Part shown: piece by piece, positions 23,701 through 29,940 of the stretch
How positions within the stretch are numbered: the first letter of the stretch is position 1
Layout of the letters: the number at the start of each line of letters is the position of its first letter
Assembly (NCBI RefSeq): GCF_000003815.2
Contig: NC_049995.1
Span: 9,346,109-9,409,680 of the forward strand
Length of the DNA stretch: 63,572 bases
DNA from: Branchiostoma floridae
Lineage: Eukaryota > Chordata > Leptocardii > Amphioxiformes > Branchiostomatidae
Direction of reading: 5' to 3'
Notes under the pieces: model-generated
What the model was told of the DNA's origin: nothing
Databases searched by the model: none
The model's input: the letters and a program-made list of their open reading frames with translations, nothing else
Translations under genes and position numbers: made by a program

Positions 23701-26700
23701 CGCCAGGTATGTTGGGTACACGACTGCAGAGGGCAACACTGGCGAGTGGCGCTTCTGTGACATGGGTACGTCTTAACATTACTTACTTATCTTTTGACTG
23801 GTCGATAAAGTAAACTTATTATATTCAAACCATTGTTAAGTAACCACTTCTGCATAAGGAACACCTCACTATGAAAAACAGGACCACAAAAGCATTAAGA
23901 ATCCTGGCTTTAGTATAACGTACGTTTGAATGGTACTGCTGTACACTAGTAGTATACAACATATTCTTGACATTTGTATCATAAAAACAATAATAGAAAC
24001 TTTGTTTTAGTGCTTACATCGTGCATCCATGTTTTGTGCACCTAGCACATTTTTACCACAGGTGAACCTGTTTCTAAAAATAAATTTCAAACCCTGAATG
24101 TGTATAAAGATATCCTAGTCACGGGAATCATCGTCATCATATCTGACCTGGTATCCAGCTCACCGTGGATTGATTAGGCTCTCTGTGGCAGATGATGCTT
24201 TATACTGACGGTTAAATATTTAGGTATTTGATCTTTAGGACTTTAATTGGCCAATCGCAGGGCCAAAATGCCTACCACATGGAACAACCATCCTCCTACG
24301 CAGGGACATCCAACAGCCAAACTGCTTGTCTAGATGTGCCCTGCTCTTTCAACCGTCACCCTTAGTTCTTGACCGCCCTGCATATGAATATTAATGAGGT
24401 TACCCTTATACATGCGAGACAAGTTTTGAAAACGGAAAGCATATTCCCTTATTGTCTGACAACTGGTTTTGGGGGAACGTCCACAGGAACTAAGAGTGAC
24501 AGTTAAAAGAGCAGGGCGCATCCAGACAGGCAGTTTGGCTGTTGGGTGTCTCTGCGTAGGAGGATGGGAACAACCAGCAGGAGCATTGTTAGATTACCCA
24601 GCCACGTCTGCCCACCAGAAAGCTTGTAAAATAACAGGGCCCTATACCTGTCTACCACAGACAACAGTGCCTTCCAGGCCGGTGACGAGGTCGTGCAGGT
24701 GGTCGACCCTATCGAGCCGAACGGAGAGATCTTCCTCCCGCTGCCGGACGTTGTTCAGAGTGACGTCCCCCTGCTCACCCCTAACGACATAATGAGCGAG
24801 TCCATGAACACCGTATCCATGGACCAGGCTACCTGTCACTCTGTGGGAGATCCTCACTACAGGACCTTCGACGGAAAGTAAGTCGTTTTAACTCGAATAT
24901 CGAATATCCAAGTGACCAGGATCAAATGAGTGAGACAAAACCTCTTAGCACAACAATCGCAGAAAGGAGGATAAAGTACACAGGGCATGTGCTTAGAATG
25001 AACTTCAGTGGATCCATGAGTTCCATCCTTGGGTCTTCCCCTGCTAGGACAAGTTGTAAGCGACTGCAATCACTATTTAGAATCGTGACATAAATCCGGC
25101 GGACTCATGTAAAAGGAGCATTTAGTCTCAAGTCTGTGCACATCACACAGCCCTACACACTGATCTAAAAAAACCCGCGTGACACAGTGTACTTGGGCAA
25201 AATGCAAGCAAAGCCACAGCGCAGCACCACTAGCTACTTAAAAGTGCGCTAACGCTATCTAGTAAAAAGCATTTTGCTTCACTTGAATTGAAGTGACTGC
25301 TTTTTATTGCAAAGCCGACATATTTTTTTTGTCTTCCCAGGTACTACAGCTTCAGTGGGAACTGCTCCTACACTCTGGTTCAGAGTCTCAAGTTGGGAGA
25401 AGATTTCAGCGTGGCGACAGACAACAAGATGGGATGCGCCGCCCTTGGTATGGAGGATGAAAAATTAGATGCTAACTGCTTAAGATTTGCTCGTCACTGT
25501 AAGTCGTTAAGCTTGATCTTTTATTCAACGTTCGGAACTATGACTGGAACTGATTTGGAACTGGAACTGTGACTGTCGCCACTGTTCTGGAGCATGCGAA
25601 TTGTCGGGGTTCTACAATTGTTGAAGCAGTTGATTGATTCGAGGTTCTACAATTGAAGCAGTTGATTGATTCGAGGTTCTACAATTGAAGCAGTTGATTG
25701 ATTCTTGTTTCAACAAAACAATAATGTCCATCACGATTAGCGGTTTGTCCAGTGATAGCATTGCAGTTATCAGTTTATCCAATGAGCTCGAGAAAGTGTT
25801 TGCATAACATCCATGTCATTACTTTTCAGGTAACATGGATGAGGCCTGCACCAGGAGTGTTACTGTGCGTGTGAACGGGAACGAACTGCGTCTGGGCCGT
25901 AACTACGCCGTGACTCTGAACGGTGCCGCCATCACCCTGCCCTACACCGGCAACGGCTTCTACATGGAGAAGATCTCCAACTCACAGTTCCAGAGGGTTA
26001 GTGAGAACCGCTAGTCTCTTCAAAATTTGTATTATTATAATACAGTGTAAACTGCATAAGCATAGAGAATTACTTGCAAACCTACATCTAGAAGGTAAGG
26101 GACGAAGATCTGGCCTTTGAAAGAGTTTGAATTTGTGGACGGGTTCAACAAAATGATGCAGAGTTGGTAACACTTTATTGAGTTCTTTGAGCAATAGGTA
26201 ATGACCAGATAGACGTTTAAGTACCAAAGGCAAGACCAGATAGACGTTTTAGTACCAAGGACGGGACCAGCTAGATGTTTCAGTACCAAGGACAGGACCA
26301 GATAGACGTTTTTGTACAAAGAACAGGACCACATAGACGTTTAAGTACCAAGTGAAGGGCAAGATAGACATTTTAGTACGAAGTACAGGACCAGATAGAC
26401 GTTTTGGTATTGAGGACAGGACCAGATGGACGTTTTAATACCAAGGAAAGAGCCAGATAGACCTTGAATAACTACAGACAGTGACAAATTAACCTTTCAG
26501 TACCAAGGACAGGACCAAATAGGCGTTTTAGTACCAAGGACAGTACCAGATAGACGTGTTAGTAAAAAGGAAAGGGCCAGATAGGCATTTTCAGTACCAA
26601 GAACAGAACTCGGTAGATGTTTTAGTACCAATGGTAGGACCGGATAGGCCTTTCAGTACCAAGGGCGGGACCAGATAGACGTTTTTAGTACCAATGACAT

Positions 26701-29150
26701 GACTAGATAGAACTTTTAGTACCAAGGACAGGACCAAATATACATGTTAGTACTGAGGACAGGCCAGATTGACTTTTTAGCACCAAGAACAGGACCAGAT
26801 AGACGTCTAAGTACCAAGGACAGGACCAGATAGACGTCTAAGTACCAAGGACAGGACCAGATGGACGTTTCAATACCAAGGACAGGACTAGATACACGGT
26901 TTAGTACCAAGGACGGGACCAGATAAAACTTTAAGTACGTAGGGCCAGACCATATAGACGTTTTGTATCAAAGGCAGGACCAGACAGACCTTTTAGTACC
27001 AACGAAAGAACCAGATAGACCTTTTTGTATCAAGGACGGGACTATATAGATGTTGTCGTATCAAGGACGGCATCAGATTCGAAGTACCAAGGACAGGGCC
27101 AGATAGACGTTTTACTACAAATAGGACCAGATAGACGTCTTAGTACCAAGGATGTGACTGAATAGACCTTTTAGTAACAATGACAGGATCAGATGGACCT
27201 TTTCATACCAAGAAAAGGACCAGATAGAACTTTAATACCAAGGACATGACAAAATAGACGTTTCAGCACCAAGGACAAGACCAGATAGACCTTTCAGTAC
27301 CAAGGAGAGGACCAGAAAAGACCTTTCAGTACCAAGGAGAGGACCAGATAGACCATTTAGTACCAAGGAGAGGACCAGATAGACCTTTCAGTACCAAGGA
27401 GACGACCAGATAGACCTTTCAGTACCAAGGACAAGACCAGATAGACCTTTCAGTACCAAGGAGAGGACCAGATAGACCTTTCAGTACCAAGGAGAGGACC
27501 AGATAGACCATTTAGTACCAAGGAGAGGACCAGATAGACCTTTCAGTACCAAGGAGAGGACCAGATAGACCTTTCAGTACCAAGGAGAGGACCAGATAGA
27601 CCTTTTAGTACCAAGGAGACGACCAGATAGACCATTTAGTACCAAGGAGAGGACCAGATAGACCTTTTAGTACCAAGGAGAGGACCAGATAGACCATTTA
27701 GTACCAAGGAGAGGACCAGATAGACCTTTCAGTACCAAGGAGAGGACCAGATAGACCTTTTAGTACCAAGGAGAGGACCAGATAGACCTTTTAGTACCAA
27801 GGAGACGACCAGATAGACCATTTAGTACCAAGGAGAGGACCAGATAGACCTTTCAGTACCAAGGAGAGGACCAGATAGACCTTTTAGTGTCAAGGAGAGA
27901 ACCAGATAGACCTTTCAGTACCAAGGAGAGGACCAGATAGACCTTTCAGTACCAAGGAGAAGATCAGATAGACCTTTCAGTACCAAGGAGACGACCGAAA
28001 CATCGGTGTGTGTAAAGCATTTAAATTTTTTTATTCAAGACCTACAAGGCATATGTACCGGGCCCATATTTTTTTTCCACCTCGTCTTTCACAGATCTTC
28101 CTGGACAATGGTTTCACCGTTCTGTGGGACTCCCTGACCCGTGTCTACGTCTCGGCACCAGAGTCTTACATGGCCAGGACTGCCGGACTGTGTGGTACCT
28201 ACACACTCAACCAAGAGGTAAAAATGATTTCAACCATGCAACATCGGAAAGTTACTGCTCTGAAATCAAGCTAGGGGGTCCAAATCTACACTACTTCTAC
28301 CTTACATCAAAAGGTATCAAACACAAAAAATTAAAAGCTATCAGACACAAAGACAACAATGTCAAGATACAAAAACCTGATGTTCTGCTGAAGTACCAAG
28401 CTTGGTCACCATGGGGCCCAAAATCTACCTTTACAGTTGTGTTTATAACACCAACCAACAGTCATCACACTCAATTCAGGGGTTCCTAAGTTATTGCTCC
28501 AAGTACCTGTATTCTTCATTGTGGTAACAAGGGATTTATAGATGGCAGACTTCAGCCCATTTCTCAAAGTTTACTACCCCTTCTAGTCCCTTGATATTGG
28601 CAAATCTGAGCTTGTGTATTAATGGCATTCTGCATTGTGTATATCAAAAATAGAAGAAACACACAATCTAAATACAAACTTTGCCTGGCTGTGTCTGATT
28701 GCTTGAGCACAAATTAAATCTGCCTCTGATGAAATTTGTCTTATCATATTTGAATCATCATATGGCCAGCCGCCAATCAAAAGGCCCCGTTCCATGGTGG
28801 TTATGACGCCGTAACACATAGATTCCAGCCAGCCTGGTGTGTATAGCTCCTTCTGATTGGTCAGAATTTGCATCAACACCAGCTTTGCTCTCTCGGTGGT
28901 TTCATTCGGTGGTTGTAGCAACGGACCAGACGTTATCACACTATATACACCTCGGGGCGGGTCATTAACCTTTAATCAATGCGCCTGGGAAATTCGGATA
29001 AGTTCATATTTGCCACAGGTTTTATCCTATTTTTACAACTGTCTTTTCTCTGTCTTCTAGGATGACTTCCAGGATCCGAGTGGCCGTCTTCGGGGCTCTG
29101 TTGAGTCTTTCGTGCGACACTGGAAGACCGACCCTAACTGCGTGGACTAA
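2..29150 (+). CDS. Secreted VWD/C8/TIL mosaic protein with two C-type lectin domains and a FAMeT domain (5'-partial, 30 exons)
   Basis: The exons are 2-55, 612-743, 1233-1300, 2148-2232, 2644-2774, 7973-8262, 8721-8920, 9991-10126, 10584-10741, 11694-11800, 13055-13176, 13691-13839, 14488-14628, 15203-15317, 15748-15861, 16228-16460, 17098-17232, 17687-17832, 18422-18586, 19168-19289, 20525-20724, 21276-21411, 22015-22154, 22931-23102, 23649-23765, 24661-24877, 25341-25498, 25830-25996, 28095-28217 and 29061-29150. They join into one open frame of 1440 residues ending in TAA. All 29 introns are GT-AG. The domain plan resembles gel-forming mucin, zonadhesin and FCGBP scaffolds with lectin modules inserted, so an extracellular glycan-binding or mucus/coat role is inferred. 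The start and signal peptide lie upstream of the window. No transmembrane segment or C-terminal cystine knot is visible. Family identity of each module is strong; the name of the whole gene and its function are unknown. Confidence 0.88.
160..445. repeat. Dispersed repeat, copy 1
   Basis: CCAATCAGAAGGCCCGATTT, TGGTTATGACGCTGTAAC and ATTCGGTGGTTCTAGCAA recur in the same order, with mismatches, at 28755-28975. Both copies are in introns of gene 1. Confidence 0.6.
2845..2965 (-). mobile_element. Possible tRNA-derived SINE remnant
   Basis: Read on the minus strand the sequence has a tRNA A-box-like stretch (TGGTCTAACGGTTGACC) but only a poor B box. It ends next to the left boundary of the A1 repeat. 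A decayed SINE head is the best reading. Confidence 0.3.
2990..3134 (+). repeat. Repeat A1 of the split-direct-repeat element
   Basis: Identical over 145 bp to 6587-6731; begins TTCAAGTTTTCCGACGGCTG. The sequences immediately outside (TTAC before, TGTTGAGC after) differ from those around A2, so the match is sharply bounded. Confidence 0.9.
5471..5740. repeat. 90-bp tandem repeat, three copies
   Basis: Copies begin with ACATGNGAATGTACG at about 5471, 5561 and 5651, and contain the C-rich ACCCCTCCCCCTTCCCTG. They lie inside the split-direct-repeat element. Minus-strand repeat peptides from this tract are an artefact of the 90-bp period, which is divisible by three. Confidence 0.85.
6495..6731 (+). 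repeat. Abutting repeats B1 (6495-6586) and A2 (6587-6731)
   Basis: B1 matches 7497-7588 exactly and A2 matches 2990-3134 exactly, with no base between them. Across the junction lies an imperfect palindrome whose outer arms are GTCGGAAAAC and GTTTTCCGAC. Confidence 0.9.
7497..7588 (+). repeat. Repeat B2 of the split-direct-repeat element
   Basis: Identical over 92 bp to 6495-6586; ends GAAGAAGAGAA. Immediately before it, GTGACGGTGAGCTCA is duplicated once more (7482-7496). Confidence 0.9.
7600..7700 (-). repeat. Dispersed repeat shared with 18187-18270
   Basis: On the minus strand the sequence around CAGTGGGACACCCTGTG resembles 18205-18265 on the plus strand (TTGTGGAACACCCTGAG and onward). 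Both translate to similar short peptides. Probably two copies of one old interspersed repeat. Class unknown. Confidence 0.4.
7973..8262 (+). CDS. Gene 1: C8 domain 1 (single exon)
   Basis: The exon encodes a C8 cysteine-rich domain that follows VWD1, about residues 157-253. It opens YCLPDEV through a codon split across the 5.2 kb intron, and contains [22 protein letters not shown] and [12 protein letters not shown] before a terminal FC. Seven Cys are in this exon and the eighth is the first Cys of the next one, as in other C8-TIL pairs. It aligns closely with the second C8 at 18422-19289, which is split by an additional intron. Confidence 0.85.
8721..10126 (+). CDS. Gene 1: TIL domain 1 plus VWC-like segment (two exons)
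   Basis: Exon 8721-8920 (200 nt) encodes a trypsin-inhibitor-like cysteine-rich domain running from [13 protein letters not shown] through [19 protein letters not shown] to CGC. Exon 9991-10126 (136 nt) encodes a 45-residue von Willebrand C-like extension with [19 protein letters not shown]. Both exon lengths are identical to those of the second unit (20525-20724 and 21276-21411), showing the units arose by duplication. In mucin-type proteins the TIL module stabilises the VWD-C8 assembly through disulfides and is not necessarily a protease inhibitor. The intron between them carries a MITE at 8948-9343. Confidence 0.85.
8948..9343. mobile_element. MITE with TAGCCTGG termini, 9-bp target duplication
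   Basis: The terminal inverted repeats are TAGCCTGGATACCATACC at the left and the near-complement of TAGCCTGGTTACCAAACC at the right. TCAAAGGTT flanks both ends (8939-8947, 9344-9352). It starts 27 bp downstream of the TIL-1 exon donor. No ORF of note. The termini match the element at 30195-30935. Confidence 0.75.
10584..13176 (+). CDS. Gene 1: C-type lectin domain 1 (EPN type, three exons)
   Basis: Three exons (10584-10741, 11694-11800, 13055-13176) encode a full C-type lectin-like domain, about residues 366-494. It starts [15 protein letters not shown], has the helix region [18 protein letters not shown], the WIGF core motif, and ends in GEPNN ... TWNDQEC ... YICEI. EPN together with WND is the calcium-site signature of mannose/GlcNAc/fucose-binding CTLDs, so Ca2+-dependent carbohydrate binding is expected from family knowledge. 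The module is flanked by phase-1 introns on both sides. The second intron contains a Tc1-like MITE (11875-12303), the first a SINE (10890-11056). Confidence 0.88.
10890..11056 (-). mobile_element. tRNA-derived SINE
   Basis: On the minus strand the head carries an A box (TGGCGTAACTGGTAGAGC) and a good B box (CCCGAGTTCGATACCC), followed by a body containing AAAGCACTTTACAAGACC and ending GGTACCTGACTTTGGTC. This is a clear SINE rather than a functional tRNA gene: no acceptor stem pairing is evident and a non-tRNA body follows. Confidence 0.75.
11875..12303. mobile_element. Tc1/mariner-like MITE, TA target duplication
   Basis: Inverted termini CAGTCAAACCTGCCCAAG and CTTGGGCAGGGTTGACTG, flanked by TA on both sides (11873-11874, 12304-12305), 429 bp. 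It lies in intron 11801-13054 within CTLD1. No transposase frame. Confidence 0.8.
13691..15317 (+). CDS. Gene 1: C-type lectin domain 2 (EPN type, three exons)
   Basis: Exons 13691-13839, 14488-14628 and 15203-15317 encode a second CTLD, about residues 495-629. Landmarks are [63 protein letters not shown] and YICQL. The EPN and WND motifs are both intact. The exon structure and intron phases match CTLD1, so the two are tandem duplicates, though sequence divergence is considerable. Intron 13840-14487 contains a 119-bp direct tandem duplication beginning near 14231 and 14350. Confidence 0.88.
14231..14459. repeat. 119-bp direct tandem duplication
   Basis: The tract beginning ACATACCTTCTCTTATAAG is present at 14231 and again at 14350 with only a few mismatches. 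It is intronic (13840-14487) and lies just before the CTLD2 middle exon. Confidence 0.85.
15748..15861 (+). CDS. Gene 1: short interdomain linker exon
   Basis: This 114-nt exon is symmetrical (phase 1-1) and encodes 38 residues ([20 protein letters not shown] then [18 protein letters not shown]) between CTLD2 and VWD2. It has two Cys and no domain I recognise. The acceptor is preceded by a good pyrimidine tract (ttttttcctttcag) and the donor is GTATGA. Frame continuity on both sides supports inclusion. As a symmetrical exon it could be skipped without a frameshift. Confidence 0.75.
16228..17832 (+). CDS. Gene 1: VWD domain 2 (three exons)
   Basis: Exons 16228-16460, 17098-17232 and 17687-17832 encode a complete VWD domain, about residues 668-838. 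It has the diagnostic [17 protein letters not shown] start, [33 protein letters not shown], a central [13 protein letters not shown] strand region, and [13 protein letters not shown] followed by [11 protein letters not shown]. It is closely similar to VWD1 but with fewer introns. The CGLC-type motif is reduced to KGVC. Intron 16461-17097 has an AT-rich perfect palindrome near 16667-16702. Intron 17233-17686 opens with a hairpin (17262-17315). Confidence 0.88.
16667..16702. repeat. AT-rich palindrome
   Basis: ATTATAGTTATATATA is followed by its near-perfect reverse complement, ending TATAACTATAAT. It may extrude as a cruciform. Intron between VWD2 exons. Confidence 0.7.
17262..17315. repeat. 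Intronic hairpin just after a gene 1 donor
   Basis: Arms TGACACTTCGTCAAGCC and GGCTTGACAAAGTGTCA pair around a short loop, starting 30 nt downstream of the exon ending at 17232. Confidence 0.65.
18422..19289 (+). CDS. Gene 1: C8 domain 2 (two exons)
   Basis: Exons 18422-18586 and 19168-19289 encode the second C8 domain, about residues 839-934. Sequence includes [37 protein letters not shown] and a terminal MC. Compared with C8-1, a single exon, this copy has an extra intron at 18587-19167 within YFDACR. Either the intron was gained here or lost in the first unit. Confidence 0.85.
19895..20524 (+). repeat. Tandem array of eight decoy 3' splice sites (79-bp unit)
   Basis: Unit starts are 19895, 19974, 20053, 20132, 20203, 20288, 20367 and 20446; the genuine TIL-2 exon starts at 20525. 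Each unit repeats the exon head CTCTGATGTGCCCACCTAAC and onward to GCCTGT, then TAATGCCTGTTCTGTGTCC, a pyrimidine tract and CAG. Unit lengths are 79 except the fourth (71) and fifth (85). In the splice frame most units hit TAA right after the ..SAC codons. The array thus duplicates a working acceptor without a donor. Confidence 0.92.
20525..21411 (+). CDS. Gene 1: TIL domain 2 plus VWC-like segment (two exons)
   Basis: Exon 20525-20724 (200 nt) encodes [18 protein letters not shown] through [19 protein letters not shown] to CGC, a TIL domain. Exon 21276-21411 (136 nt) encodes [18 protein letters not shown], a VWC-like tail. The TIL acceptor is the ninth and last copy of a tandem array of near-identical 3' splice sites (19895-20524). 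I chose this copy because only it continues into the rest of the TIL domain. The others run into stop codons. Confidence 0.87.
20741..20820 (+). mobile_element. tRNA-derived SINE head
   Basis: A-box-like TGGCCAAGTGAGCAG and B-box-like GAGTTCAATCCCCGCC spaced as in a tRNA, 16 nt after the TIL-2 exon donor. No pairing stem ends, so a SINE or tRNA pseudogene rather than a tRNA gene. Confidence 0.5.
21040..21115. repeat. CCAAT-containing short repeat family, copy 1
   Basis: Motif of the form ATTAGCAGTTTGTCCAATGATAGCA followed by a second half-unit (AATTAGTTGTTTGACCAATGA). Related pairs occur at 22186-22250, 22335-22400 and 25725-25790, all in gene 1 introns. Confidence 0.5.
22015..23765 (+). CDS. 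Gene 1: farnesoic-acid O-methyltransferase-like (FAMeT/Methyltransf_FA) domain
   Basis: Exons 22015-22154, 22931-23102 and 23649-23765 encode about 143 residues matching the FAMeT-type domain by pattern. Landmarks are [53 protein letters not shown] and [19 protein letters not shown]. The domain was named after a crustacean enzyme candidate, but in secreted mosaics it probably acts as a binding/structural beta-sandwich, so catalysis should not be assumed. It sits between phase-1 introns as a movable module. The first donor (AACAGG/GTTCGT at 22154) lies in a region partly duplicated about 106 bp downstream (22249-22295). Confidence 0.75.
22186..22400. repeat. CCAAT-containing short repeat family, two further copies with a donor-region duplication
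   Basis: Two copies of the ATTAGC...CCAATGA motif surround a second copy of the preceding exon's end (ATCCCTCTCTCCTGTCAACA then GGGTTCGTAT at 22259-22289). A segment of about 106 bp including the FAMeT exon-1 donor was tandemly duplicated. Confidence 0.6.
24289..24566. mobile_element. hAT-like MITE, 8-bp target duplication
   Basis: 278 bp with inverted termini CATCCTCCTACGCAG and CTGCGTAGGAGGATG, and flanking duplication GGAACAAC (24281-24288, 24567-24574). The subterminal region is also palindromic (ACATCCAACAGCCAAACTGC near each end). A second, end-eroded copy is at 62905-63165. Confidence 0.82.
24661..29150 (+). CDS. Gene 1: VWD domain 3 and C-terminus (five exons)
   Basis: Exons 24661-24877, 25341-25498, 25830-25996, 28095-28217 and 29061-29150 encode a short acidic linker, then [69 protein letters not shown] and [16 protein letters not shown] tail [14 protein letters not shown] then TAA closes the protein. 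No C8, TIL or cystine knot follows, so the third unit is truncated to VWD alone. The intron before the fourth exon is mostly a 31-bp minisatellite. Possible poly(A) signals lie at 29419-29424 and 29657-29662. Confidence 0.87.
26200..27990. repeat. 31-bp minisatellite
   Basis: Unit is about GTACCAAGGAGAGGACCAGA followed by TAGACCTTTCA. The left half (to ~27270) is degenerate. The right half (27270-27980) is nearly homogeneous. It fills most of the intron 25997-28094 of gene 1. Confidence 0.93.
28755..28975. repeat. Dispersed repeat, copy 2
   Basis: Diverged copy of 160-445 (GCCAATCAAAAGGCCCCGTT, TGGTTATGACGCCGTAAC, ATTCGGTGGTTGTAGCAA), in the last intron of gene 1. Confidence 0.6.
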
Positions 29151-29418
29151 TGCCTTAACCCTAAACACGACCAAACAAAAGTGCCTGACACATTTGGATA
29201 TCCCATTGCTTTAGCTTTCTCTAATACTTACCTTTAATACATTACTAAGTTAGCAAACAATGTAGATTGTTGAAGATATGTGCACACTATCTTTCAGGAC
29301 TATTTCTGCACCTTTAAGCATGCATTCCGATTTCTCATACTTATGCTGTCACAAAGAACCTTTAAATGTTGAAATGTAGACTTGTCTATGGCACTTATTG
29401 TTCATAGTTGTTACTGCA

Positions 29419-29662
29419 AATAAATGCACGTTGTGGGTAGTAATGTACTTGTATGTATATGGTCTTTTATTACAAAACACACCGGGTTTGCCATTCTTGG
29501 ACACCTGTACCTCAACATTGTGATTATCTTGAAAAGTATTCTTAAATGTATGATAGTACATCGAATGTCTTGAGCACTTATTACCATCACAGAAGCCTTC
29601 ACGCATTAAATAATCCAAAATTTTGATTGAGCAAATATGAAACTGATGTTCAAAACAATAAA
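29419..29662 (+). terminator. Candidate poly(A) signals of gene 1
   Basis: AATAAA occurs at 29419-29424 and at 29657-29662, 270-510 nt after the gene 1 stop codon. The first is the likelier, because the second would bring the transcript end to the poly(A) region of the convergent EIF2B4 gene. No downstream GU-rich element was weighed. Confidence 0.45.
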
Positions 29663-29728
29663 TGTTGGACCCAACATACCAAATAGTGACACTTAATTAA
29701 GGCAAATTTTTCACCAACTTGAAGAAAC

Positions 29729-29734
29729 TTTATT
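29729..29734 (-). terminator. EIF2B4: Candidate poly(A) signal of EIF2B4
   Basis: The plus strand reads TTTATT here, giving AATAAA on the minus strand, about 210 nt downstream of the EIF2B4 stop codon at 29943-29941. Confidence 0.45.
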
Positions 29735-29940
29735 TGCTCTCTATCATCAATGCGTGATTAAGACATAAAGATCCCATGGTACCCAAAATCTGTACTAACC
29801 AAAGTTATTTCCCGGTTTGGTATAAGCGTATTAAAAGTTTTAACTGCCCAGGTATAACATAAACATACAATACATGTAGCTGTTTTAAGACATTAAATAT
29901 AAAATGGCCCTAAACGTTTGCTACTGACGCCGTCAAGCTA

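Larger units (their letters stand above)
29151..29940. other. Convergent intergenic / 3' UTR region
   Basis: The 790 bases between the stop codon of gene 1 (plus) and that of EIF2B4 (minus) hold the 3' UTRs of both genes. I see no further coding sequence. On the minus strand, AATAAA at 29734-29729 is a plausible EIF2B4 poly(A) signal about 210 nt after its stop. The two 3' UTRs may come very close or overlap. Confidence 0.55.

Noticed and set aside
26200-27990. CRISPR-like regular repeat array or coding repeat protein
   Set aside because: The period is 31 bp without unique spacers, the host is a eukaryote, and the open frames on the minus strand follow from the repeat. It is an intronic minisatellite.
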